NCBI GenBank assembly: GCA_964570765.1
Contig: CAZMZF010000002.1
Span: forward strand, 62,001 to 126,000
Length of the DNA: 64,000 nt
Reading direction: 5' to 3'
Source of the DNA: CAZMZF01 sp964570765
Lineage (GTDB): Bacteria; Zixibacteria; MSB-5A5; RBG-16-43-9
A model generated the notes under the pieces. The model was not told where the DNA came from, did not search any database, and was given only the letters and a program-made list of their open reading frames with translations. The first letter of the stretch is position 1. Every line of letters begins with the position of its first letter. A program made the position numbers and the translations under genes. This document shows, one piece after another, positions 41,038 to 49,594 of the stretch.

Positions 41038-42297
41038 TTATAAACAAGGGTAGATCAATCCGCCCTGTGGCATAACGTAAGCTTTGAAATCCTCTCCGTG
41101 TTTAGCTTTAATCTTACCTAAGGCATCTTCTAAGTTTTCTGCAAATCCGAAATGCCTTTTCTCCAAGAAATCTTTTTTCATAGAGGAGATAACATAGACC
41201 TGATATTTCTTAAGAGTTCTGGAGTTAATTACTGCAGTATGTCCACCAACCACTATATCTTTTTCCTTGGTATTCAAAAGCTCATCACAACAAGAAGCGT
41301 TTGCCAGCCATTTGTCAAAGGTATCTGAGCCAATCCCCTCACGGGATTCAGTTAACATCACTATGGTCCCGCTTTCTTTTACCACCTCTTTCGCGTTGTT
41401 CATCGTCTTCATAGTTTGATACAGATTGACATCCTTGGGATAACCTCCGGCACTGGCAATAACCGCATCTGCTAAGCGGTCGATTTTTACTTTATAGAGC
41501 TTATTGCAGGCATCCACTCCAGCTAAGAAAGCTTCTTTTAAATCTCCTGCTACTATCTTTACTATTTCTTTCTTATCATTTATCACCACATTTAGCAGAA
41601 AATCTACTCCCGCCCTACGGGCGGCTTCTTCCATTTCCTGGTTGATCGGGTTATCATTAAGTCTGGCAATTCCCACTCCCGGCCTGCATACCATAGCATG
41701 GTTTGCCCGGATGGTTTCTCTACCCGCTACTCCAGGCAAGATCCCTTTTCTACCACCGGAATACCCTCCGAAGTAATGGGTGGTGATAAGTCCGGTCATC
41801 ACCACTAAATCCGATTCCTTGATCAGTTTATTTACTAAAAGCTCATTCCCGGTAGAAAGATTACCGAAAGATATAAGATCTTTGTCACATTCATGGCTTA
41901 TCACTTCATAGTTATCAACTATCTCATCCCCGAAATTATCCCGATTTTCCTTGTCAGTGTGAGGCCGGTGCGCTCCAGTCCCTACTAAAAATTTGATATC
42001 TTCATTTTTTATTCCACCGGCATTCAGCTCTTCAATAATGGGAAGTAAGATATTATATCCGGGCTTTTTGTAAGGGGTTCCACGGGTGAAATCGCTTACC
42101 ACTATAACTGCGGTTCTTTTTCCCTTAGCTAAATCCTTTAATCTTTTACTGTTGATTGGGTACTGTAGTGTCTGGATAGTTGATAGGTTAACATCTGAAA
42201 TGCCAGGAACTTTTTCCAATTCTAAGACTTTAAGTAGATTTTTATCAGGAAGATTAAGCTCCTTATATCCATCACCATATTTTAGGTTTATTTTCAT
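41038..42297 (-). CDS. larA: Nickel-dependent lactate racemase family (LarA)
   Basis: A 419-residue member of the LarA family, which racemises lactate or related 2-hydroxyacids using a nickel-pincer cofactor. Start set at ATG 42,297 (MKINLKYGDG) with AAAGGA upstream; an earlier TTG adds 7 residues. Signatures: DFTRGTP, VGTGAHRPHT (catalytic His), HYFGGYSGGRKGILPG with the cofactor-linked Lys, NHAM (second His) and YPKDVNLYQTMK. The cofactor maturation genes (larB, larC, larE) are not in the window. It is co-transcribed with the Ldh_2 gene. The substrate of non-LarA-type homologues is not always lactate. Confidence 0.9.
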   Translation of the reverse strand: MKINLKYGDGYKELNLPDKNLLKVLELEKVPGISDVNLSTIQTLQYPINSKRLKDLAKGKRTAVIVVSDFTRGTPYKKPGYNILLPIIEELNAGGIKNEDIKFLVGTGAHRPHTDKENRDNFGDEIVDNYEVISHECDKDLISFGNLSTGNELLVNKLIKESDLVVMTGLITTHYFGGYSGGRKGILPGVAGRETIRANHAMVCRPGVGIARLNDNPINQEMEEAARRAGVDFLLNVVINDKKEIVKIVAGDLKEAFLAGVDACNKLYKVKIDRLADAVIASAGGYPKDVNLYQTMKTMNNAKEVVKESGTIVMLTESREGIGSDTFDKWLANASCCDELLNTKEKDIVVGGHTAVINSRTLKKYQVYVISSMKKDFLEKRHFGFAENLEDALGKIKAKHGEDFKAYVMPQGGLIYPCL

Positions 42298-42343
42298 AAA
42301 GGTTCCTTTTGTTTCCAAAATCTTCTACGCAATTTCAAACCAG

Positions 42344-42372
42344 AATATAACAAAGCCATTTTGGAGAGGCAA
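42344..42372 (-). promoter_or_regulatory. Promoter of larA operon
   Basis: Minus strand TTGCCT (42,367-42,372), 17-base spacer, TATATT (42,344-42,349), about 50 bases before the ATG. Confidence 0.65.
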
Positions 42373-42399
42373 GGGTTTTTTGTGAAATTTTTAACAAGG

Positions 42400-42725
42400 T
42401 TCTTCGTCCCCTTCAAGGGGACGAAGAATGACGAATAACGAATATCGGATTACGGATGAAAAGATATGGAGCACATCGTCCGTGGCGATGCAGTATTTGT
42501 AGGTCGGGCGTCCAGTCCTTGATGGGACTGCCCGACAAAAAATAAGTCGGGTAGCTTACGCAACCCGACCTACTACTACATTCTATTTATCTTCCTGAAA
42601 GACAAGCTTTGTAGGACAAGGCTTCAGCCTTGCAATTTCTCTCACCCTCAAACGAGTTTGAGGGTGCCACACCCCGGATGGCAAGCACTGGAAACTCTGT
42701 TGGCCAGGAAATCAACAGAAAGCAA
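42400..42725. repeat. Palindromic repeat cluster
   Basis: CTTCGTCCCCTT/AAGGGGACGAAG (42,403-42,427), GGTCGGG ... CCCGACC (42,503-42,570), GGCTTCAGCC, and CCCTCAAACGAGTTTGAGGG near 42,645. No gene in 42,373-42,749. Confidence 0.65.
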
Positions 42726-42749
42726 ATTCCTCTTCCATCTTAATTCTTA

Positions 42750-44387
42750 TTACTTCACTTCCTTTTCCATCTCTTTCTTCATCCTTATTCTATCCTCTTC
42801 CATCTTTGCAGTTTCCTTCTCTGTCTCAGCCTGAATTTTTGCCCGTTCTGCTGCCATCTCCTCTGGAGTCGGTCCTATCATTTTAGCCAGCCTGAGATCC
42901 TCAAACCCTTTCCTCTTGGCCACCACTCTGTAGTCAAACGTGGCATTGCTAGTGTTATCTGAAGCTACAACCTCAAACCCGGTGGTTTCTTTATTTATGA
43001 CCACATTCATCGGCACACCTGAGGTTAGCTGGATAAATACCTTCATCGGATGGAGATTATTTATAGTCACCGTCTGCAAAAAAGTTGGGTCAAGCTCAAT
43101 ATGGGTTCTACCATTTATAAGTTGCCCTTCCCTAAAATCCTCAAACCAGTTCTCCGGTGATTCCATAGCGTAAAGCAATCTATACTCTCCACTATTCATT
43201 TTAACTGCTGCACTCTTAGTGCCAGTAGTGAGTGTACTTCCTTCGAAATAACCAGCATAACCTGATAATGCTTTGGCATATACCCCGTATTTTGTCCCTG
43301 TGCCAACAAAAGAGGCATCAAAATACCCGCCATAAACATTGCCTGTGGAACTATTCTGAGCAAAACCATAGAAACCATAAACAGGAGAAGAAGAAGAGTT
43401 ATTATAAGCTGATCCATAAACACCAATATGGTATCCTGTCCCGTTAGCAGTGGCTTGAAAAAACGCACCATAAGCATCGCCCGTAGAATTATTAGAAGCA
43501 ACACCATAGGAACCATAAGAAGTAGAAGAAGAGTTACCATAAGCGAATCCATAAACACCATAATGGTTTCCTGTCCCGGAATCAGTGGTTTGAAAATACC
43601 CACCATAAGCGGGGCCTGTGGAAGCGTTGTCTCCATAACCATAGGCACCGTAAGAGTTCTTAGAAGAGTTAGTATGACTTTCTCCATAAACCCCATAATG
43701 GTTTCCGACCCCGTCAGGATAAGCATAAAATTTCCCCCCGTAAGCAGTAGCGCCATAGTTTCGTACAATTCCCTCAATACCAGCCATATCGATATAACTA
43801 TTCCCCCAGGCATAGCCCATAAAAGCTGTGCCAGTAGAAGAAGAAACACCTTCCGGGCCGGTACTGTTCACATATTTGCTGGTCAAAGTGCTCGTCCCCT
43901 CATATAAATCAGTTGCAACTCCTGAGCGTCCATAATCAGTTGCCGGGCTGGAAAAATCTGAGGCATGCAAACCGTCTAATTTATCTGAATTCATTGAATA
44001 AGAAGATGTATCTGCTTTAGCCCCACGATAAGCATAACCCAGACTCGAAAGCCTCTGTCTCGGTGTCATCTCTGGATCTGCTCCTACCTGGATTCCTAAC
44101 CAGGTATTAGAATAATTAAAAATGCTTTCCGGAACAGGATTTGCCGAACCTAAAAGGACATTGAATAACCCCTTGGAAACTGCTACCAGTTGCCCCTCAG
44201 ACCATTTGGCAGACCCTCCAGTTGAATCTGTGTAAATCCTGAAGGTTAAAGAATAATTTCCATCCGGCACGAACTTGCCAGATGAATCGGTCAGCCTCCC
44301 TTGGAAGTTAGTTAGCCTCGGAATGTCTGCATAAACCAAGCCGCAGACTAATAACCCTACCACCAAAACCAATACAGCATAACGCAT
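42750..44387 (-). CDS. Secreted repeat-rich surface protein
   Basis: A 545-residue exported protein (signal peptide MRYAVLVLVVGLLVCGLVYA). Residues 25-150 resemble a beta-domain with TNFQGRLTDSSGKFVPDG-type opening and SKGLFNVLLG. The middle, about 195-410, holds at least four imperfect repeats of 40-50 residues around YGVYG, YGGYF and SSTGNA-like Ser/Thr/Asn/Gly stretches, suggesting a beta-helical or fibre rod. After a conserved beta region (VFIQLTSG) the last 50 residues are a charged helix (EEDRIRMKKEM). The start was taken at the second ATG because GGAGGG lies 4 bases before it. Possibly an adhesin-like or cell-surface fibre. No family is confirmed. Confidence 0.7.
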   Translation of the reverse strand: MRYAVLVLVVGLLVCGLVYADIPRLTNFQGRLTDSSGKFVPDGNYSLTFRIYTDSTGGSAKWSEGQLVAVSKGLFNVLLGSANPVPESIFNYSNTWLGIQVGADPEMTPRQRLSSLGYAYRGAKADTSSYSMNSDKLDGLHASDFSSPATDYGRSGVATDLYEGTSTLTSKYVNSTGPEGVSSSTGTAFMGYAWGNSYIDMAGIEGIVRNYGATAYGGKFYAYPDGVGNHYGVYGESHTNSSKNSYGAYGYGDNASTGPAYGGYFQTTDSGTGNHYGVYGFAYGNSSSTSYGSYGVASNNSTGDAYGAFFQATANGTGYHIGVYGSAYNNSSSSPVYGFYGFAQNSSTGNVYGGYFDASFVGTGTKYGVYAKALSGYAGYFEGSTLTTGTKSAAVKMNSGEYRLLYAMESPENWFEDFREGQLINGRTHIELDPTFLQTVTINNLHPMKVFIQLTSGVPMNVVINKETTGFEVVASDNTSNATFDYRVVAKRKGFEDLRLAKMIGPTPEEMAAERAKIQAETEKETAKMEEDRIRMKKEMEKEVK

Positions 44388-44458
44388 CATACCCTCCTGG
44401 GTTTTAAAGTTAAAGGTTATTGTTGACTGTCTTGACCAATTTGGCCCCGAATATGAGA

Positions 44459-44488
44459 ATAATAAAAATGATTTTATTTGATTGTCAA
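44459..44488 (-). promoter_or_regulatory. Promoter of the repeat-rich surface protein gene
   Basis: Minus strand TTGACA (44,483-44,488), 18-base spacer, TATTAT (44,459-44,464), about 70 bases before the start. Confidence 0.7.
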
Positions 44489-44569
44489 GGGAAAAAGATA
44501 AAAAAGGATAAAAGGATTCGAGGGTTCAAGGGGTAAAGAGATATAGAGTGCATCGTCCGTGATGATGCC

Positions 44570-44707
44570 ATAGAAAGACGCATTCGACGCGTCTCTACGT
44601 TTTCTTTGCAACCCTGAAGGGTTTCCCTACGAAATGCTCCTACAATACGGGAGAACACAGAGGTTCGCCCCTACAGCACAGAGAGACGCATGCTATGCGT
44701 CTCTACA
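44570..44707. repeat. GTAGRGRC-family palindromes
   Basis: AGACGCATTCGACGCGTCT near 44,575-44,597 and GAGACGCATGCTATGCGTCTC near 44,682-44,703 lie just beyond the stop of the GlcF-like gene. Confidence 0.65.
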
Positions 44708-44709
44708 GA

Positions 44710-45975
44710 TTATTTATCTTTATTTCCGTATGCTTCGGCCAGGAGCTGGACTATATGCTTGACTTTTTTGCCATTTTGTTTCTGTAAAAATGTTTCCTCA
44801 AATCTCATCATACAGCCGGGGCAGGAGGTTACCAGGGTATCTGCTTCGATTTTTTGCATATTATCCAATTTTTTCTGCATTACCCCTACAGAAATGGGGT
44901 AATATTTGAGATGGAAAGAGCCTCCTCCGCCACAGCATCGGTCTGCATCTTTCATATCGGTGAATTTGACTCCGGGTAGGCTTTTCAATATCTTTCTGGG
45001 CTCAAGCTTAATTCCCTGTCCCCGGTTCAGATGGCAGGGGTCGTGATAGGTTACTTTGTAATCAATCGGTTTAAAATCTTCTTTTAATTTTATCACTTTG
45101 GTAAGGAATTCATTTATATCATAAACCGGAGCATTGAATTTTCCAACTTTTAAAAGCTCTGGATACTCTTTTTTCAAAGTTAAACCACAGGAGGCACAGT
45201 TGGTCACAATGGCATCCACTTTAGCTTCATTGAAAACTTTCAAGTTCTTTCTGGCGTGCTTTATCCCGGTCTTGAAATCGCCTGAATTGTAAATTGAAGT
45301 CCCACAGCAGACCCACCCTTTGGGAATGACAACCTCGATGTCGTTATGGGTTAAAACTTTTATCACTGCCTCGGCTATCTCAGGATAAACTAAATCTGTT
45401 CCGCAACCTACAAAATAGCCAACCCTCATCTTAGGATTTTTTACCTTGATTACTTCCGGATATCTTTTTCTAAAGGTCTTTTTGGCGATCCTTGGATAGA
45501 TTCTTTCCTTAAACCTTTCTGGTATAGGTAGGAAAAGTTTAAGTGCGGTGCTATCCGGCAGGATATTCTGAGCTAATCTGCCCATAAAGGTTGCCCATTT
45601 AGCCACAGGAGGAAGGAGCCTTCCTCTTTTTAAAAGATGTCTGAAGATCAATCTTTCTATTAAAGTTAATTTACCTCGCTCGACTAATTCTGCCCTGGCA
45701 GTTAAAATCAGGTCATCTACTTTTACTCCGCTGGGGCAATTTTCCACACAGGATTTACAGTTCAGGCAGAAAGCAACTTTCTTTCTGAAGACCTCAGTTA
45801 AGTCGATCTCCCCTTTATAGGCGGCATCGATTAGAGCTACTCTTCCTCTGGGTGCAGCTGGCTCATATTTAAGCTCTGCATACAAAGGGCAAGCAGGCAG
45901 ACAGGTGCCACATTTGAGGCATTTTAAAAGCTGGTCTTCGTGTTCTTTTATATATTTATAATCATTTTGTGACAT
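44710..45975 (-). CDS. GlcF-like (Fe-S)-binding oxidoreductase subunit
   Basis: A 421-residue protein with two N-terminal 4Fe-4S motifs (CLKCGTCLPACP and CLNCKSCVENCP) and two C-terminal CCG domains (GCGTDLVYP ... CCGTSIYNSGD, and YHDPCHLNRGQGI ... CCGGGGSFHLKY ... SCPGCMMRFEE). This is the layout of glycolate oxidase GlcF and of lactate-utilisation Fe-S subunits, which pass electrons from a GlcD-like flavoprotein to the chain. Start chosen at ATG 45,975 (MSQNDYKYIKEHE) with AAAGGA upstream. A good promoter and a 25-base palindrome lie upstream. Its GlcD-like partner is probably the gene at 28,942-30,318. Confidence 0.9.
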   Translation of the reverse strand: MSQNDYKYIKEHEDQLLKCLKCGTCLPACPLYAELKYEPAAPRGRVALIDAAYKGEIDLTEVFRKKVAFCLNCKSCVENCPSGVKVDDLILTARAELVERGKLTLIERLIFRHLLKRGRLLPPVAKWATFMGRLAQNILPDSTALKLFLPIPERFKERIYPRIAKKTFRKRYPEVIKVKNPKMRVGYFVGCGTDLVYPEIAEAVIKVLTHNDIEVVIPKGWVCCGTSIYNSGDFKTGIKHARKNLKVFNEAKVDAIVTNCASCGLTLKKEYPELLKVGKFNAPVYDINEFLTKVIKLKEDFKPIDYKVTYHDPCHLNRGQGIKLEPRKILKSLPGVKFTDMKDADRCCGGGGSFHLKYYPISVGVMQKKLDNMQKIEADTLVTSCPGCMMRFEETFLQKQNGKKVKHIVQLLAEAYGNKDK

Positions 45976-46003
45976 AACGGAATAGTCCTTTAAAATTTTT
46001 CTT

Positions 46004-46032
46004 AATATAATTCTTAATATTATACGTGTCAA
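46004..46032 (-). promoter_or_regulatory. Promoter of the GlcF-like gene
   Basis: Minus strand TTGACA (46,027-46,032), 17 bases, TATATT (46,004-46,009). Confidence 0.8.
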
Positions 46033-46058
46033 GACGCTAATAATATAATAAATAAGAC

Positions 46059-46083
46059 CTTATTAGTAATTATTACTAATAAG
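46059..46083. promoter_or_regulatory. 25-bp perfect palindrome, candidate operator
   Basis: Arms CTTATTAGTAAT and ATTACTAATAAG around one base, between two divergent promoters (46,004-46,032 minus and 46,099-46,126 plus). Its size and symmetry fit a dimeric repressor site. Confidence 0.6.
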
Positions 46084-46098
46084 CCTGAATTTCAATTG

Positions 46099-46126
46099 TT
46101 GACAAAAATTAATTTCTGATTATATT
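46099..46126 (+). promoter_or_regulatory. Promoter toward the M28 peptidase gene
   Basis: TTGACA (46,099-46,104), 16 bases, TATATT (46,121-46,126). The leader to 46,355 is about 220 bases and includes palindromes near 46,235-46,300. Confidence 0.65.
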
Positions 46127-46354
46127 AAATAAGCCATGCTTTTAAGAGGGGGAAGAATTTCTTTTCAGAGATTCTGATAATAAAGCTTTTTGGTTCTGTG
46201 AATTTGAAAAATTAACTTAAGTTTTTTAATCTCAGACGCGTAGCTGAACCTTCAGGGTTCAGTCGCAGAGGTCTAAACCACCTCAAGCAGACTGCTGCGC
46301 TACCAATTTTGAAGTGGAAGGAAAACTTAAAACTTTAATCTCAGGAGGTGTAAG

Positions 46355-48802
46355 GTGAAAAGGGTTTGGTTTTGTTTGGTTCTACTGGTCCTTTTTGGTT
46401 TTGTCTCTCAGGGGGTTGCTCAACAAAGTTATTTGATTAAAGTCAGTCCACTGACTGCAGAGGAGATTAAGCTCCTGGCAGGTTCAGGTGTAAAAGCTTA
46501 TGCCAGGACGGCTGATTTTTATTTAGCTGAGGCAACTGCGGAGAACTTAGGTTATCTTAAAAGTGTTGGTATTTCTTATCAGATTTTAGATGATGATCCA
46601 GAGTTGGCTGTCTATTATTTTGTCTGGGCTAAACCAGGGGAAAATATATCAAAATATCTGGATAAGATAAAAGAGAAAGCTACTGTCTTAGAGGCAGAAG
46701 GGGAGAGGGCGATTGTTAAAGGTCATCCAAGAAGAATTGAGGAGTTAACCTCATTAGGTCTCAGCCTAAAGTTAATCAAAAAGAAACCCCTTCCAATAAA
46801 GTCAGAAGAGGAGTTTCCTGTTCTTTTGAAAGGGAAGGTTCTGGCTTATGACCCTTTGATTGATAGTATTATTCAAAAGGTAACCACAGCTGAGCTGGCT
46901 GGGTGGGATAGTGCTCTCTCTGGTGAAAAATCAGTTGTAATTGGAGGAGGTCCTGATTCTCTTTTCACCAGATACACTTTTACGGATGAGTGTGATAGGG
47001 CGGCACAATTCATAAAGGAAAGTTTTGAGGGTATGGGGCTTACTGCCTGGTATGACACCTTTACTATCCCAGAGGTCTTCCCTTATTATGTGATGGACAT
47101 TGTCTCAGCTCAAAAGACTGCGAGTGATGTTGATACTATGTTATTAGGCTGTCTTTATTCCGGAGTCTGGAAAACTTATGATGGAGGGGATCACTGGTAT
47201 AATATTGCCGGAACAGATATTTATTATTTGTGGGCTTTGTCTTATCAAAATGATACCGTCTATGGTGTGGGGAACGGGGGAGTGGTTATCAAATCTTTAG
47301 ATGCAGGGGAGACCTGGACCCAGTTAAGCAGTCCTACCTCTAATGATCTGAGAGGTGTATATTTTGAAAATGGACAATCTGGATGGATAACTGGATATAC
47401 GGGCAAGATATACTACACCAATAACGGTGGAGCAAGCTGGACCAATCAAAGCACCGGAACCGCGAATCTTTATGAGATAACCCAAACTAATGACACCACC
47501 CTCTATGTGGTAGGGTCCAGTGGCAGGATACTTAAAACCGTCAACCGGGGGACAAACTGGAGCACACAGACCAGCGGCACAACCGGGATTATATTTGGAG
47601 TGGATTTTGCAACCCCTAATAAAGGCTGGGTCTGTGGTCAAAACGGGTATCTCCGTTATACCACCAATGCAGGAACTAACTGGGCTTCCCAGACCAGCGG
47701 AACGGCTCAGGCTCTTTATATGGTATCAGCTCCGGATTCTCTTAATGTCTGGGTGGCAGGAATGGGTGGAGCGATCTTAGCTACTAATGATGGCGGTACC
47801 AACTGGACTTCTAAGGGTAGTTCAAGCGGCTCTTTTTATGAGGTCTATTTCTTAGATACCCTGAAAGGATGGGTTACAGGTTATAATGAGATTCTATATA
47901 CCCAAGATGGAGGGAATAACTGGGCTCAGCAGATGGATAATATCTATCCAAGAATTGAAAAATATAATGTAGTTGGGGTTCTCCCTGGTCAGACCGAGCC
48001 GGGAAAAGAATGTCTGATTACTGCTCATTATGATAATACCTCAGATAACCCCTATAATTATGCTCCAGGCGCAGATGATAATGCCTCAGGCACAGCGGCG
48101 GTTTTAACTGCGGCTCATATCTTGAAGGATTTTGAATTCGACTATACTATAAAATTCATCGGCTTTGCTGGCGAGGAGCAAGGGCTGCTCGGCTCTGAAG
48201 CCTATGCTCAAGAGGCCTATGAGGCAGATGATACTGTTCTCGCGGTCTATAATTTCGATATGATTGCCTTTGATGGTAATAATGATAATATTATTGAGCT
48301 TCATGCTGGCACAGGACCATCATCAGGGGCGTTGGCAGATATAATGATAGGGGTGATAAATGATTATAGTTTCCCCTTGGTTCCTCAAAAGATAACCTCA
48401 GGATCAACTGGTGGTTCTGATCATGCTTCCTTCTGGGCTTATGGTTTCCCAGCAATCTTAGGGATTGAGGATTTTCAGGATTTCAACCCGGCTTATCATA
48501 CTACCAGCGATCGGATCTCAATCTTCGATATGCCCTATTTCACTGATTTTGCTAAGGCCGGGATTGCCTCTCTGGCGATTTTAGCTCAACCTATCCCTCA
48601 GTTTATTTATGGCGATGCGAATGGGGATGGCAAGGTTACAGTCTCGGATGCAGTATATCTGATCAATTACCTTTTTAAAGGAGGACCAGCACCTGATCCC
48701 TTAGAAGCAGGTGATGCTAATTGTTCGGGTGCGGTAAATGTCACCGATATTATTTATTTGATAAACTATCTCTTTAAAGGAGGACCTGCTCCAGGGTGTT
48801 GA
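46355..48802 (+). CDS. Secreted M28-family aminopeptidase with inserted propeller and dockerin
   Basis: An 815-residue secreted protein (signal peptide ends at VAQQ, about residue 24). Residues 25-250 contain a propeptide-like part and the start of the peptidase fold. About 260-530 holds a Ycf48/BNR-type beta-propeller with repeats GGDHW, GETW, GASWT, GTNWS, GGTNWT and GGNNWA. The M28 zinc site follows at about 555-715: CLITAHYDNT (His), GADDNASG (bridging Asp), GFAGEEQGLLG (Glu), YNFDMIAF (Asp) and YHTTSDR (His). The C-terminal 63 residues are a dockerin (two GDxNxDGxVxxxDxxYLINYLF repeats). The propeller sits inside the catalytic domain rather than after it. AGGAGG precedes the GTG start. 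It likely degrades peptides outside the cell. Confidence 0.9.
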   Translation: MKRVWFCLVLLVLFGFVSQGVAQQSYLIKVSPLTAEEIKLLAGSGVKAYARTADFYLAEATAENLGYLKSVGISYQILDDDPELAVYYFVWAKPGENISKYLDKIKEKATVLEAEGERAIVKGHPRRIEELTSLGLSLKLIKKKPLPIKSEEEFPVLLKGKVLAYDPLIDSIIQKVTTAELAGWDSALSGEKSVVIGGGPDSLFTRYTFTDECDRAAQFIKESFEGMGLTAWYDTFTIPEVFPYYVMDIVSAQKTASDVDTMLLGCLYSGVWKTYDGGDHWYNIAGTDIYYLWALSYQNDTVYGVGNGGVVIKSLDAGETWTQLSSPTSNDLRGVYFENGQSGWITGYTGKIYYTNNGGASWTNQSTGTANLYEITQTNDTTLYVVGSSGRILKTVNRGTNWSTQTSGTTGIIFGVDFATPNKGWVCGQNGYLRYTTNAGTNWASQTSGTAQALYMVSAPDSLNVWVAGMGGAILATNDGGTNWTSKGSSSGSFYEVYFLDTLKGWVTGYNEILYTQDGGNNWAQQMDNIYPRIEKYNVVGVLPGQTEPGKECLITAHYDNTSDNPYNYAPGADDNASGTAAVLTAAHILKDFEFDYTIKFIGFAGEEQGLLGSEAYAQEAYEADDTVLAVYNFDMIAFDGNNDNIIELHAGTGPSSGALADIMIGVINDYSFPLVPQKITSGSTGGSDHASFWAYGFPAILGIEDFQDFNPAYHTTSDRISIFDMPYFTDFAKAGIASLAILAQPIPQFIYGDANGDGKVTVSDAVYLINYLFKGGPAPDPLEAGDANCSGAVNVTDIIYLINYLFKGGPAPGC

Positions 48803-48813
48803 AATACATATGG

Positions 48814-48841
48814 GTAGAGACGCATTGCAATGCGTCTCTAC
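48814..48841. repeat. GTAGRGRC-family palindrome
   Basis: GTAGAGACGCATT/AATGCGTCTCTAC perfect hairpin 12 bases after the peptidase stop. Confidence 0.75.
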
Positions 48842-49052
48842 TGTATCTCTGTTGGGCAGGAGACCAATAGAGAACGTTTTATTTTAACCTCACCCTGATC
48901 CTTTCCTTTCAAAGGAGAAGGGAAGTTGTAACGTCGGGTTTTACGCACTTGTGAACATCCCCAAAGCGAGTTTGGGGATAGCAACTTTCCATTGTTAACT
49001 CATCCCCGGTGACACTCTCAAACTTATCTGAGGGTGCATTAGCCGAGTTATG

Positions 49053-49349
49053 TCAGATCTCCTGACTTAATTCTAAAAATCTTTTATAAGGGATAGCGGT
49101 CCAGCTTTCAGCCTGAATAGCACCATAAGACAAACTGATCATTGAGACTTTGGCTGCGATCTCCTCATTTGGGGCTTCGTAGATATCCAGAAAATCGTAA
49201 GGGCCAAGCAGGGCATAATGGCAGAGGAATTTGACCTCCGGGCATTTACTTTTAACTACTTCCATCCATTCCTTCCCTAACTCGGCCCTCTGTTTCATCC
49301 TTTTGGTCACCTCAGGTGATAACTTGGTCATCAATATGTAGGTTGGCAT
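49053..49349 (-). CDS. GYD-domain protein
   Basis: A 98-residue ferredoxin-like protein: MPTYILMTKLSPE at the start, KEWMEVVKSKCPEVKFLCHY and LLGPYDFLDIYEAPNEE-A, the GYD family signature (usually GxYDxVxxxE). AGGAGGAGA precedes ATG. Members are of unknown function, often in dimeric dioxygenase-like folds. It stands alone between repeats. Confidence 0.85.
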   Translation of the reverse strand: MPTYILMTKLSPEVTKRMKQRAELGKEWMEVVKSKCPEVKFLCHYALLGPYDFLDIYEAPNEEIAAKVSMISLSYGAIQAESWTAIPYKRFLELSQEI

Positions 49350-49456
49350 ATTCTCCTCCTTTAAAAGTTATTATAAAATATAATTTGTTCTGAAAGATAA
49401 TTTAGGCTTAAGTTTAAGATTTGTAAAGATGTTTTTTAGCAAAAGTCGGAGGTGAT

Positions 49457-49484
49457 GTAGGGGCGTATTGCAATACGCCCCTAC
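49457..49484. repeat. GTAGRGRC-family palindrome
   Basis: GTAGGGGCGTATT/AATACGCCCCTAC, perfect inverted repeat 111 bases before the PDZ gene start; the rest of 49,350-49,594 is AT-rich leader. Confidence 0.7.
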
Positions 49485-49594
49485 AACTTTTTAAAGTTGT
49501 TATAAATATTTATAAAATTATTGCAAAATACTGGAACAATTTTGTTAAAATGATTGTAATAATTATTGAAAAAAAACGATGAGGAGGTGATACG

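Noticed and set aside
43196..43907. Two long frames antisense or shifted to the surface repeat protein (217 and 159 residues)
   Set aside because: They arise from the repetitive coding sequence; no ribosome site and biased hydrophobic composition.
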